A DNA stretch of 64,000 nucleotides from the NCBI GenBank assembly GCA_905234265.1, contig CAJOHJ010000001.1:186001-250000 (forward strand). Reading direction: 5' to 3'. The notes under the pieces are model-generated. The model worked only from the letters and a program-made list of their open reading frames with translations. It had not been told where the DNA came from and ran no database searches. Origin of the DNA: an uncultured Prevotella sp. Its GTDB lineage: Bacteria; Bacteroidota; Bacteroidia; Bacteroidales; Bacteroidaceae. Shown here in pieces: positions 1 through 10,300 of the stretch (positions are counted from its first letter, which is position 1; each line of letters opens with the position of its first letter). The position numbers and the translations under genes were made by a program.

Positions 1-89
1 TCGACGGCCTCACCGGAGCAACATTTACATCCAATTCGGTAAAGGAAAACGTTGTTCGCGGCGTCCGTTATTACAGCGAACATAAGTGA
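1..89 (+). CDS. FMN-binding domain protein, C-terminal fragment
   Basis: Only the last 28 residues are inside the window; the frame starts at base 3 and stops with TGA at 87-89. The fragment contains DGLTGATFTSNSV. This fits the D-x-x-(S/T)-G-A-(T/S) flavinylation motif of FMN-binding domains (NqrC, RnfG and relatives), where ApbE attaches FMN to the threonine. The protein is therefore probably an extracytoplasmic electron carrier. Whether it is NqrC/RnfG or a stand-alone FMN-binding protein cannot be decided from the tail. A terminator follows 44 bases downstream, so it ends its own transcription unit. Confidence 0.6.
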   Translation, partial: DGLTGATFTSNSVKENVVRGVRYYSEHK

Positions 90-133
90 AAAGTGTAGGG
101 AATACGCTTATTTTCCTAAAATTTATTATTTTT

Positions 134-170
134 AACATTGCATATGCACGTCGTATGCAATGTTTTTTTA
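134..170 (+). terminator. Intrinsic terminator after the FMN-binding gene
   Basis: A perfect 11-bp inverted repeat (AACATTGCATA, 134-144, with TATGCAATGTT, 154-164) encloses a 9-base loop. It runs into a T tract (163-169). It separates the upstream gene from the PUL. Confidence 0.85.
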
Positions 171-216
171 ATTTTGACAAGAATATTTGCATTCTATAAC
201 CTAAAACTACTATAAT

Positions 217-2388
217 ATGAGGACTTACAAGCTATTCATGACGCTTGTCGGCTTTGTCGGCATCCTTATGTCTACGTATTCTTGTGCAGACTGGGGAGAG
301 GCAGATCCGCCGGCAGGCAATCAGGTGTTTCCCACGCGAGAGGCGTTTGGACCCTTCACGTTCAAAGGGCTGACAAGCCTGGCGGACGCCCCCTTCCTGA
401 CATCCACTGTCGGCAATGCAACAGTAGTCTATGACGACCAGCTGTATACAGAAGTGCTGACGGTGGCCCCTGGCACAGTCACTATGGCCAATCCGCTGAC
501 AGCATCGAAGCTGCAGGTGGGAGCAGGTGTGTGCATGTGGGTTAAGACAGACGATGCCGACATGTCGGGACGCATTTTCTCTTTCTCCAACGAAAGCGGC
601 GACTCCGTGCTGAGCTTTACCACGTCAGGCAAGCTGGAAAGCTCGTTCTGGCAGCAGCCGGTGGACATTGAGTTTGACTCTGCCTACGCAGACACACTTC
701 TGAAGGCCAACGAGTGGCACTTCATGGCCGTCCAGATAAACAACAACGCCTGCACCGTCAGCATTGACGGCCAGCAGGTGGGCAGCGCAGCCTACGACAG
801 GGACGATGCCATGACGGCCTTCCTGAACAATGCGCCATACTTTGTCATCGGCGACGCAGAGCACAACAGCCTTAGCGTAGACAAAATCAGCCTGGTGCGC
901 AACAACATGACCGCCAACGACATGAAGCGCCCGAACGTCACTAAGGTTATCACACTGCCAGACCCGGTATATTTCAACGACTTCAGCTCGGTGGCCGGAC
1001 TGACCATCGTTGGCGCTGGAAGCTTCGTCACTGACCAGGACTCCAACTTCGGACAGGTGTTCCAGAACGCAGCATCGACGACGCCGCGACAAAACTACCT
1101 GCTCTTGCCTGAGGACGTCCTTTCGCACTCTGCCGAGACCGAGCAGATGACCATAGGCTTCTGGGTGAACGCAGCCAACGCCGGCTCGTCGGCAGCCTAT
1201 CAGTGGGCTCCGCTGTTCATGGCTTACGGAGCTGCACCTGTGAATAACGAGAACACGTGGCCCATGCTGGCATGCCAGTATCGCGGTGTGCTGCAGCTCA
1301 ACTGCGCAGGATGGACCGACTATACCGACGCCCAGAATACGGAAGGGGTTAACACTCTCTACCATAACGACCTTGACTGGCTCGCCGACCATGAGTGGCA
1401 CTACTATACAGTCGTCTACAGCGGAGAGAATGCCAAGGTATACTTCGACGGCGAACTGAAAAACGAATGGGAGATGGACGGCGTGAACAACACACAGCGC
1501 GGACTCTACACCAACGGCGGCGACCTGAAGTACATCTGCCTCGGCGGCAATCAGGCATGGAACTGGAACGACAATGACCCGGGATTTGCCTTCGACGACT
1601 TTGTAGTCTACGACGAAGCACTCTCCGAAGAGCAGATTCAGCAGGTTATTGCCAAGAAGGCCGGAGGCTCAGTGCTTCCTGTTGACCTGCCGGAAGCATA
1701 CTATCGTAACACGTTCGACTCAGCCGACGGTCTTACCATCGTAGGAGGCGGAACGTTCCTCGATGCCGGCGACAAGCACGGAAAGGTGTTCCAGAATGTC
1801 ACGTCAACGGCTCCGCGACAGAACTACCTGCTGCTGCCCGAAGACCTGCTGACGCACTCTGCCGAAACACAGCAGCTGACAATCTCAGTGTGGGTGAACG
1901 CTAAGAATGCCGGCGAGTCGGCAACGTATATGTGGGCACCGCTGCTCACGGCCTATGCACAGAAGAACGACGAGAACACATGGCCGATGCTGGCATGCCA
2001 GTACCGCGGCGTACTGCAGCTGAACTGTGCAGGATGGACTGACTATACCGACGCGCAGAACACGGCAGGAGTAAACACGCTGTACCATAACGAGACCGAC
2101 TGGCTGGTGGACGGACAGTGGCATCTGTATACGGTGGTGTTCAGCGGCGAGAATGCAAAGGTTTACTTCGACGGTGAGGTGAAGAACGAATGGAACATGG
2201 ACGGTGTGAACAACACCCAGGCCGGACTGTTCTCCAACGGCGGCGACCTGAAGTACATCTGCCTCGGCGGCAACCAGGCATGGAACTGGAACGACAACGA
2301 CCCGGGCTTCCAGTTCGACGACATCATGTTCTTCGACACGGCACTGACGCCTGCGCATATAAAGGCTCTTATGAGCGTTTATGAATAA
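217..2388 (+). CDS. LamG-repeat surface lipoprotein of the PUL
   Basis: This 723-residue protein begins with a lipoprotein signal peptide; the lipobox ends at Cys23 (STYSC) and acidic residues follow, as in surface-exposed Bacteroidota lipoproteins. Three concanavalin A-like/LamG jelly-roll domains follow, at about 60-235, 245-485 and 490-720. Domains two and three are near duplicates, sharing blocks such as ENTWPMLACQYRGVLQLNCA and GGDLKYICLGGNQAWNWNDN. LamG folds commonly bind glycans, so a surface glycan-binding role is inferred. It lies 19 bases before the first susC gene and is probably the first gene of that operon. No catalytic signature is visible, though a LamG-fold enzyme is not excluded. 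Confidence 0.75.
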   Translation: MRTYKLFMTLVGFVGILMSTYSCADWGEADPPAGNQVFPTREAFGPFTFKGLTSLADAPFLTSTVGNATVVYDDQLYTEVLTVAPGTVTMANPLTASKLQVGAGVCMWVKTDDADMSGRIFSFSNESGDSVLSFTTSGKLESSFWQQPVDIEFDSAYADTLLKANEWHFMAVQINNNACTVSIDGQQVGSAAYDRDDAMTAFLNNAPYFVIGDAEHNSLSVDKISLVRNNMTANDMKRPNVTKVITLPDPVYFNDFSSVAGLTIVGAGSFVTDQDSNFGQVFQNAASTTPRQNYLLLPEDVLSHSAETEQMTIGFWVNAANAGSSAAYQWAPLFMAYGAAPVNNENTWPMLACQYRGVLQLNCAGWTDYTDAQNTEGVNTLYHNDLDWLADHEWHYYTVVYSGENAKVYFDGELKNEWEMDGVNNTQRGLYTNGGDLKYICLGGNQAWNWNDNDPGFAFDDFVVYDEALSEEQIQQVIAKKAGGSVLPVDLPEAYYRNTFDSADGLTIVGGGTFLDAGDKHGKVFQNVTSTAPRQNYLLLPEDLLTHSAETQQLTISVWVNAKNAGESATYMWAPLLTAYAQKNDENTWPMLACQYRGVLQLNCAGWTDYTDAQNTAGVNTLYHNETDWLVDGQWHLYTVVFSGENAKVYFDGEVKNEWNMDGVNNTQAGLFSNGGDLKYICLGGNQAWNWNDNDPGFQFDDIMFFDTALTPAHIKALMSVYE

Positions 2389-2407
2389 CTAAAGACCTAT
2401 AGAGACT

Positions 2408-5400
2408 ATGAAGAATCTAAGAAATAATGTTTTCCTCATCCTGAGCATGCTGCTCTTCTCAGCAGTGGCAGCGGCCCAGGAAAAGGTGACGGTCACCGGT
2501 TCGGTGACCGATGCCGACGGCGAAGGTATCATACAGGCCAGCATACTTGAGGCCGGTACGACAAATGGCACCATCACCGACTTCGACGGTAATTTCAAAA
2601 TCCAGGTGAAGCCTAACGCCACGCTGCGCATAAGCTACGTGGGCTATGTGTCACAGAGCATCCGCGTCAACGGACAGAGGCACATCAACGTCACACTCCT
2701 CGAGGACCGGCAGGTCATTGAGGAAGTTGTAGTGGTAGGCTATGGCCACCAGAAGAAGGAAAGCGTCATCGGCGCAATAGGACAGGTAAACAACAAGGAG
2801 CTGCTGCAGTCGCCATCAGGCAATGTCTCGCAGGCATTGGCAGGAAAAGTCGCCGGACTGGTAACCACACAGACCAGCGGTGCGCCTGGTGCCGACGACA
2901 TGAAGCTCTACATCCGCGGACAAGCATCGTTTGCCGGCGACAACCAGCCGCTGATAATGGTGGATGGCGTAGAGAGACAGTTCTCACAGATAGCCCCTGA
3001 CGACATTGAGAACATCTCGGTGCTGAAGGATGCATCGGCAACGGCAGTATACGGCGTGCGCGGTGCAAACGGCGTAATTCTGATAACCACCAAGCGAGGC
3101 AAGGACGCCAAGCCGACGGTAAGCCTCACCGCCAACTGGCAGTGGAGCACTCCGACACGCAAAGACACCTACCTGAACTCTTTCGAGAGCGTGAAGCTGC
3201 TGGAAGAAGCTCTGGCCAACGACGGACTGCCGTCGCAGTATTCTGCACACGACATCGAAATGTTCAGAAAGAGCGTTGACGGACAGCTCAGCGGTGTCGA
3301 CGCCATGCTGTATCCGAATGTTGACTGGTATGACACGGTGCTGCGCTCAAGTGCGCCGGCGCAGAGATATAATGTGAACATCCAGGGAGGCACTAAACGC
3401 ATGCGATACTATGTCTCGGCAGAGTACTACAACCAGGAAGGACTCTTCAAGAACTTCTCGGAAGACCAGTACGGAAACAAGTCGAACCAGAAGTACAGCA
3501 GAATAGGATTCCGTGCCAACCTGGACTTCCTGATGACCAAGGAACTGACGGTAAGCGTCAACTTCGGCACACGCTTCGAGGAACGCCGCGGACCTAACTC
3601 TAACGAGGCTTTCGACGGCAGCTACTCACAGATTTTCTACGGGCTGAACCACACTCCAGGATGGCTCTTCCCCGTGAGCTATACTCTCGATAACGGCGAC
3701 GGAACGGCACGCTCGCTCTTTGCGGGCAACTCCCAGTATCAGGACAATCCCGTCGGCCGTCTTGCAAAAGCCGGTTTCTACAGGGCTACAAACACTATCA
3801 ACGAAACAAACTTCATTGCCGACTACAAAATGGACTGGCTGACACCGGGACTGTCGGCAAAAGGAATGCTGTCGTTCGACTATGACGCTTACTACAACCG
3901 AAAGTTCACTGCGTCAGTGGCAAACTACGAACTCGTGGACAGAAGCAATCCTAACTCAAGGACAAGCTACACACAGTTCAATGCCGACACTGACCTCGCC
4001 TATGCCGGCAACGACCAGACGACAACCTACAAGCTCTACATGGAGGCACAGCTGAACTATGCACGCAAGTTCGGAAAGCACGACGTTACGGCGATGCTTC
4101 TCTACAACCAGAACGACTACCGCTATCAGGCCGAGCTCGCAAAGCGCTATCAGGGAATCGTCGGACGTGTAACCTACGGCTACGACGACCGCTATCTGGC
4201 AGAATTCAACTTCGGATACAACGGCTCGGAGAACTTTGCCAGCGGCAAGCGCTTCGGTTTCTTCCCGGCATTCTCGTTAGGATGGATTATCACCAACGAG
4301 AAGTTTATGGAGTCTACAAAGAAATGGCTCGACAACCTGAAGCTGCGCGGCAGCTATGGACAAGTAGGTAACGATGTGTATCAAGTCGGAGGCGTGCAGC
4401 AGCGATTCCTGTATGAGGAGAAGTGGACACAGTTTACCAATGCATACCGCTTCGGCAGCACGTCTGTAACGACAATCTATGAGGGACAATATCCTAACTA
4501 CGGCGTCACTTGGGAGCGTGCCAACAAATACGACGTAGGTCTTGACTTCATTCTCCTCGGCGGACTGATACGTGGAAACTTCGACTATTTCTATGAGAAA
4601 CGTAACGACATTCTTACAGCATATCTCAGCCGTCCGGAATGGGTCGGAGTAACCATGGCCGCCGGCAACCTCGGCAAGACAAAGAACCAGGGCTTTGAAC
4701 TGGAGCTGCGCCATTCTAATAATATCGGCAAGGACTTCAGATACAACGTTGGCTTCAGCTTCAGCCATGCCAAGAATGAAATCTTGGAGATGGACGAGCC
4801 GGACCTGAAGACTGACTATCGCAGACAGGCAGGAAATGCCATCGGACAGTTCTACGGACTGCTGTGCGAAGGCTTCATAACACAGGCAGACATCGACGCA
4901 GGCAACATGCCCGTCTCTACTTATGGCACTGCACAGGTAGGCGACCTCAAATACAAAGACATGAATGGCGACGGCTTCATTGACGACCGCGACCAGACAT
5001 TTATAGGCTACAGCAATATTCCGCAAAACACGTATTCGCTGTCGCTGGGATGTGAGTGGAAGGGAATATCCTTCTCGATGATGTTCCAAGGTGTCGACCA
5101 TGTCAGCCGCTATTACGACGCAGAGACAATGTATGCATTCGTAGGCGGAGGCAAAGTGAAGGAACACCACCTGGGACGCTGGAACCCGACGCTCTCGGAA
5201 GGCGAAAACCTCTCAAATGCGACCTATCCGCTGCTGCATTACGATGCAAACGGAAACCATAACCAGCAGGTGAACTCGTTCTTCCTGAAGAACGGCGCAT
5301 TCCTGAGACTGAAAAACATTGAGATAGGCTATAACCTCCCCTCGAAGTGGATTAAGCACGCAGCAATGAGCGAATGCAGGATATTCCTCAATGCCAACAA

Positions 5401-5509
5401 CCTCATCACGTGGGACCATCTTGACGACCTCGTAGACCCGGAAAGCAGCGGCTCTAACAAGTACCCCATTATGAAGACAGTAAACGTAGGTGTGAATGTA
5501 CGTTTTTAA
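2408..5509 (+). CDS. SusC/RagA-family TonB-dependent outer-membrane transporter (pair 1)
   Basis: This 1033-residue protein has a signal peptide cleaved near AAAQ. A carboxypeptidase-regulatory-like domain (about 25-100) and a TonB-box region (EEVVVVGYG, about 108) follow. The plug domain carries the SusC hallmarks YIRG, PLIMVDGVER and SVLKDASATAVYGVRGANGV. A long beta-barrel ends in an aromatic residue (NVGVNVRF). With its SusD partner it would import oligosaccharides across the outer membrane using TonB energy. The susD gene begins 6 bases downstream, so the two are surely co-transcribed. Substrate specificity is inferred from the locus to be arabinan-like. Confidence 0.95.
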   Translation: MKNLRNNVFLILSMLLFSAVAAAQEKVTVTGSVTDADGEGIIQASILEAGTTNGTITDFDGNFKIQVKPNATLRISYVGYVSQSIRVNGQRHINVTLLEDRQVIEEVVVVGYGHQKKESVIGAIGQVNNKELLQSPSGNVSQALAGKVAGLVTTQTSGAPGADDMKLYIRGQASFAGDNQPLIMVDGVERQFSQIAPDDIENISVLKDASATAVYGVRGANGVILITTKRGKDAKPTVSLTANWQWSTPTRKDTYLNSFESVKLLEEALANDGLPSQYSAHDIEMFRKSVDGQLSGVDAMLYPNVDWYDTVLRSSAPAQRYNVNIQGGTKRMRYYVSAEYYNQEGLFKNFSEDQYGNKSNQKYSRIGFRANLDFLMTKELTVSVNFGTRFEERRGPNSNEAFDGSYSQIFYGLNHTPGWLFPVSYTLDNGDGTARSLFAGNSQYQDNPVGRLAKAGFYRATNTINETNFIADYKMDWLTPGLSAKGMLSFDYDAYYNRKFTASVANYELVDRSNPNSRTSYTQFNADTDLAYAGNDQTTTYKLYMEAQLNYARKFGKHDVTAMLLYNQNDYRYQAELAKRYQGIVGRVTYGYDDRYLAEFNFGYNGSENFASGKRFGFFPAFSLGWIITNEKFMESTKKWLDNLKLRGSYGQVGNDVYQVGGVQQRFLYEEKWTQFTNAYRFGSTSVTTIYEGQYPNYGVTWERANKYDVGLDFILLGGLIRGNFDYFYEKRNDILTAYLSRPEWVGVTMAAGNLGKTKNQGFELELRHSNNIGKDFRYNVGFSFSHAKNEILEMDEPDLKTDYRRQAGNAIGQFYGLLCEGFITQADIDAGNMPVSTYGTAQVGDLKYKDMNGDGFIDDRDQTFIGYSNIPQNTYSLSLGCEWKGISFSMMFQGVDHVSRYYDAETMYAFVGGGKVKEHHLGRWNPTLSEGENLSNATYPLLHYDANGNHNQQVNSFFLKNGAFLRLKNIEIGYNLPSKWIKHAAMSECRIFLNANNLITWDHLDDLVDPESSGSNKYPIMKTVNVGVNVRF

Positions 5510-5515
5510 TGAAGC

Positions 5516-7357
5516 ATGAATTTCAAGACTACAATTATGAATATAATAATAAATAAGGTGAGAAGCATGGCTAAAGCGAAGAGAGTGCTCTGCGTCTGTG
5601 CAGGGGCGGCATTTCTTGGCCTTTGTCAATCTTTCTTTGCTTCCTGCAGCGACTTTCTTGACAAGGAACCCAGCAACGAACTGACGGGAGCGCAGACTTT
5701 CAGTGACTGGGCAACCATGGAACAGTTTCATTTTGATACTTATAACTTCCTGCGCAACGGGCAGTGCCGCATTGCAAACTCATGGCTCGACGCTGCCACA
5801 GACTTGGCTGAGACAAGCTACTCTGGAGGTGGCACACGGGTGAGCTTCAATATAGGAAATTATTATTCTTCGGCTGCTGCAGGGGAACTGACTGCGCCAT
5901 GGGAGCATTATTACCGTGGCATTCGCAAGTGCAACATGATGCTGGACCGCATTGACGTTGTGCCAAAGTCGGCCGACCTTAGCGAGGAAGACTACCAGAA
6001 GAAGCTTAATTATTATAAAGGTGAGGCTCATGCGCTTAGGGCATGGTTCTACTGGGAACTGTTCCTGCGCTACGGACCTGTGCCAATGGTTACAAGAGTC
6101 CTTGACCCAGATGGCGACTTGCTGTCTGACTATAAGGTGCGTCCTTCTGTTCGTGATTTCGTCATTGACTTCATTATGAAGGACCTGGCTGCTGCCGACA
6201 CTCTCTGCATGGAAAAAAGCGAGAGCGAGGCCACAGGCAATCAGGGACGCATAAGCAAACCTGTCGTCAAGGCACTTGAAAGCAGGATCATGCTGTTTAT
6301 GGCCAGCCCTCGCTTCGCAGCTGAAAGCGGTGTCACATGGCAGCAGGCTGCCGACACTGCAAAAGTCTTCATCGACACGTATGGAAATGACTATTCGCTT
6401 TATGATGGAGGCATCGACCCGATAGAGAATTATACCAAGGCAATACTCCTGAACGCTTATGACGAGGGAAATCCGGAAACAATATTCTATCGCAATGACG
6501 GCACGCAGTCCTGGGGCAGCTATGGCTACTATAACGATGCTCCTGTCGGCTATGGAGGAAACGGTGGCCTGTGTCCCTCGCAGAACCTGGTGGATATGTA
6601 TGACATGGCTACCGGACAGGCTCCCTTTGCTGCATACGATGAAACCGGCGCACCGGTTTTTGCTGGCGGCGGAATTGCTCCGGCGGCTGCAGACATTAAT
6701 GCGTCTACTTATTACAATGATGCGCATCCTACCGTTGACCGTGACCCACGCCTTAGCGCAACCGTGCTGTTTCATGGGGCTTCGTGGGCCGGCAGCACCA
6801 TCAATGTCGTCCGCGGACAGAAGGATAATCCGGTCGGAAATGCCAATGCAACTCCGACAGGCTATTACTTGCGCAAGTATATGCCAGAGATAATCTTGCA
6901 AAACGAGCATTCTGGCAGCAGCAGCCGCGACTGGATAATCATCCGCTATGCAGAAATTCTCTTGAATTATGCAGAGGCTCTCAACGAAGTGGACTATAGT
7001 TCCAACAGGGCAATGATTAGAACATTGCTTGACAGGGTGCGCCATCGCGGAGGCATATCGGGCAATGTCTCCTCACGGACGGACATCAACAGTCAGGCAA
7101 CGATGCGCAACTTCATACGCAAGGAACGGACCATAGAGCTGGCCATGGAAGAGCATCGCTGGTGGGACGTGCGCCGATGGAATGTTGCCGAAAAGGCTCT
7201 CGGCCGTGACATTATCGGTGTTGACGTTGCCACCAACGGGACATACACCCGCAAGGTTGCGCAGCAGCGTAAGTTTGAGACTCGCATGTATCTCTATCCG
7301 ATACCAGAGGCAGAATACTGGAAGTCTGGAATTGCCAACAACGAGGGATGGAACTGA
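5516..7357 (+). CDS. SusD/RagB-family nutrient-binding outer-membrane lipoprotein (pair 1)
   Basis: This 613-residue lipoprotein has a lipobox at FFASC followed by the classic SusD start SDFLDKEPS. The C-terminal RagB/SusD hallmarks YAEILLNYAEALNEV, then IRKERTIELAMEEHRWWDVRRW, are present in two stretches. It should cap the neighbouring SusC barrel and bind glycan. The first ATG (5516) gives a long 17-residue basic region before MAKAKRVLCV; an alternative start at 5567 gives a more compact signal peptide, and the sequence does not decide. It is followed after 37 bases by the second susC gene. Confidence 0.95.
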   Translation: MNFKTTIMNIIINKVRSMAKAKRVLCVCAGAAFLGLCQSFFASCSDFLDKEPSNELTGAQTFSDWATMEQFHFDTYNFLRNGQCRIANSWLDAATDLAETSYSGGGTRVSFNIGNYYSSAAAGELTAPWEHYYRGIRKCNMMLDRIDVVPKSADLSEEDYQKKLNYYKGEAHALRAWFYWELFLRYGPVPMVTRVLDPDGDLLSDYKVRPSVRDFVIDFIMKDLAAADTLCMEKSESEATGNQGRISKPVVKALESRIMLFMASPRFAAESGVTWQQAADTAKVFIDTYGNDYSLYDGGIDPIENYTKAILLNAYDEGNPETIFYRNDGTQSWGSYGYYNDAPVGYGGNGGLCPSQNLVDMYDMATGQAPFAAYDETGAPVFAGGGIAPAAADINASTYYNDAHPTVDRDPRLSATVLFHGASWAGSTINVVRGQKDNPVGNANATPTGYYLRKYMPEIILQNEHSGSSSRDWIIIRYAEILLNYAEALNEVDYSSNRAMIRTLLDRVRHRGGISGNVSSRTDINSQATMRNFIRKERTIELAMEEHRWWDVRRWNVAEKALGRDIIGVDVATNGTYTRKVAQQRKFETRMYLYPIPEAEYWKSGIANNEGWN

Positions 7358-7394
7358 TTGATAATTGCATATTGACAATAGATAATTGAAGACT

Positions 7395-10300
7395 ATGAAG
7401 AAATCATATATCAAGAAATGTTTAGCCACGTTGCTGATGGCGACGGCATTTGCAGCTTCCGCCTCAGCAGCAAAAGGACAGCCGCTGAAAGGTCGCGTCG
7501 TCGACGCTGACGGCAATCCTATTTGTGGCGCCGTGGTCAACTTAGGCGAGGGCCTTCGCATGACTTTAAGCGACGAGCAGGGATATTTTGAACTTAATAA
7601 AGTGGAGCCTGGCGACGAGATATTCGTTGACTATCTTGGCTATAACCAAGCGCGTCAGAAACCAGTCTTTGACGGCTCCATGCAGATTGTCCTTACAGAG
7701 AAAGAGCCATATAGCGACCTTGTCCCGGTGGCTTTCGGCCGCAAGCAGCAGAAACTCTCAACGGAGGCAACGTCTGTAGTTACCGGTGAAGAGCTGGAGA
7801 AGCATCCGGTGACAGTTCTGCAGAACGCCTTTACATCTACGCTGACAGGCGTCGAGACCTATGAGGCTCAGTCAGAGCCGGGATGGTCGGAGACGGCGAT
7901 GTATATCCGTGGCGTACGCACCATGAACGGCAACGCCCGTGCTCCGCTGGTTATCGTCGATGACGTAGAACGCGACCTGTCATTCCTCGATGCCTATCCC
8001 ATTGAGAGTATTACTGTCCTTAAGGATGCTGCCGCCACGGCCATTTATGGCATGCGTGGTGCCAACGGTGTCATCATGGTCACCACCAAACGCGGCAAGG
8101 CAGGTAAGCTTAAGATAGATTTCACGCATGAAATCGGATTCCAGACAGTAGCCGGTATTCCCGAGTCGCAGAATGCATACAACTATGCCACAACGTACAA
8201 CCAGGCCCGCTATCTTGACGGTCTTACGCCTGCATACAGCGACTACGACCTTGAGCAATATCGCCGTGTGAGCAACGGCGAGCAGCTTTCTGGCATGGAT
8301 CAGTACAAGTATTTCAATACCAACTGGCATGACACCATGCTTCGCTCTGCTGCTCCCATGAGCCGTACGAACCTTCAGCTCAGCGGCGGCAACGACCGTG
8401 CCAGGTACTACGTCAGTTTCTCATATCTCCGTCAGGAAGGTATGTTCGACACAAAATGGACTGAGTGGAACGACCAGTATGACTCACAATCCGTGCTTAA
8501 CCGCTTCAATCTGCGAGTCAACGTCGACCTTAACGTCAACAAGTTCCTCACTGTGGGCATGGACCTTGGCGGTCGTATTGACAACATACTGCAGTCAGGC
8601 ATCGACCAGTGGAATCTCTTTACCTGGGGTGCAGGTGAGAATCTTCCCATATATCCTGTGTTCACTCCGCGCGGCGATTTCTTCATGCCGACAGCAAACG
8701 ATTCCAAGAACGGTGCAGCCCAGCTGGCTGGCCGTGGCATAGAACAGAACCGCCGCCGTAACCTCTACACCACGGTGACGGCTACCGGCGACCTGAGCGC
8801 GCTTACTCCTGGCCTTAAGGCACAGGCCGTTGTCAGCTTCGACAGCTATGAGACTTTCCAGAAGGTTCAGCAGGCCGACATCAATGTCTTCTACTACAAC
8901 TTTCAGGATGACGTTGCCAGCGTCGACGACTACACTTATCAGCGTGTGCGTACCTTCAAGGCATTACCAGATGCCACCACCACGCCTCGCGACTATTACT
9001 ACAACATCAACATGCGCTACGGTCTCAGCTATCAGCGCACGTTCGGCAAGCATGCTGTAAGCGGTCAGGCATTCCTTCGCACCTACCAGAACGTCGTTCG
9101 CGGCCAGAACTCTTCGTGGCGTTATCTTTCATGGAATGCCCAGGCCAACTATGCATACAACAACCGATATGTTCTTGACCTCAGCCTGTCGCACATGGGC
9201 AGTGACAACTTCTCCAGCGACAATCGCTGGGATACCTTCTGGGGAATTTCTGCCGGATGGGTGGCCAGTGAGGAGCCGTTTGTGAAGAAACTTAACGTTT
9301 TCGACCTTCTCAAGCTTCGTGCATCGTATGGCCGGACCGGTCTTATGACAAATAGCTGGGCGCGCTATCCTTATCAGAGTATTTTTGCCACTGGCGGCGG
9401 CTACAACTTTGGAACCACGCAGAGCTATGTTGAAGGAACCTACGAGTCTGCTGCCGGCAACCTTAACAATCTATGGGAAGTCTCTAAGATGTGGAACCTT
9501 GGCCTCGACTTTGACATTAAGGGCTTGGTATACGGCTCGTTCGACACCTTCCGTGAGTATCGCTCTCAGATACTCGTCGACCGCAGCACCGTGCCTACGC
9601 TGTTCGGTCTTGCCGCTCCGCAGGATTCTTACGGCAAGGCTGAAACATGGGGATTCGAGGCCACTCTCGGCCACAAGGGCCATGTGGGTAAGAACTTCAA
9701 CTATTTTGTTGAGGGTACTCTGTCGTGGAACCGCAACAAGATTACAGAGATGGACGAGCTTGATCCAGACTATGACTATCAGGCACGGACAGGTAAGCGC
9801 ATCGACCAGTGGTTTCTTTATGAGCTTGACCAATGGGCCAGCGACCCGGCAAAGATTCCCGTCAGCCATCAGGATGCTATCGACAATCCGGAGAAGTATC
9901 CCTGGTCGGGCAGTGGTGTTCAGTATAAGCTTGGCAATGCTGTCTTCCGCGATGTCAATGGTGACCGCATTATCAACGACTACGACCGTGTTGCCCATGG
10001 CTATGGCAACGTCAAGATACCAGAGCTTATCCCTACCATCCGCTTTGGCTTCGAGCTTTATGGCTTTGATGCCCGTGCAGTGTTCACGGCCTATCTGAAC
10101 CGCACGGTAGAGTGCCGCGAGAATATGGACTACGGCTTTGGCTGGGGCGGTACGTCAACGCACGAGGTCACCAAGACCTGGGGCTATTACACTGACGACC
10201 CTACGGACCCACGTAACATCAATGCCGAGTATCCTCGCCTGTCCACATCGTTCAGCGACATCGACCGCAACTATCCTTACAACCAGAACACCATCTGGGA

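Noticed and set aside
174..200. Sigma-70-like TTGACA/TATAAC promoter before the PUL
   Set aside because: The spacing is only 15 bases and Bacteroidota use a different consensus. No good -33/-7 pair was found there.
7386..7394. TTG start of the second SusC
   Set aside because: ATG 7395 gives a standard signal peptide and the three extra residues add nothing.
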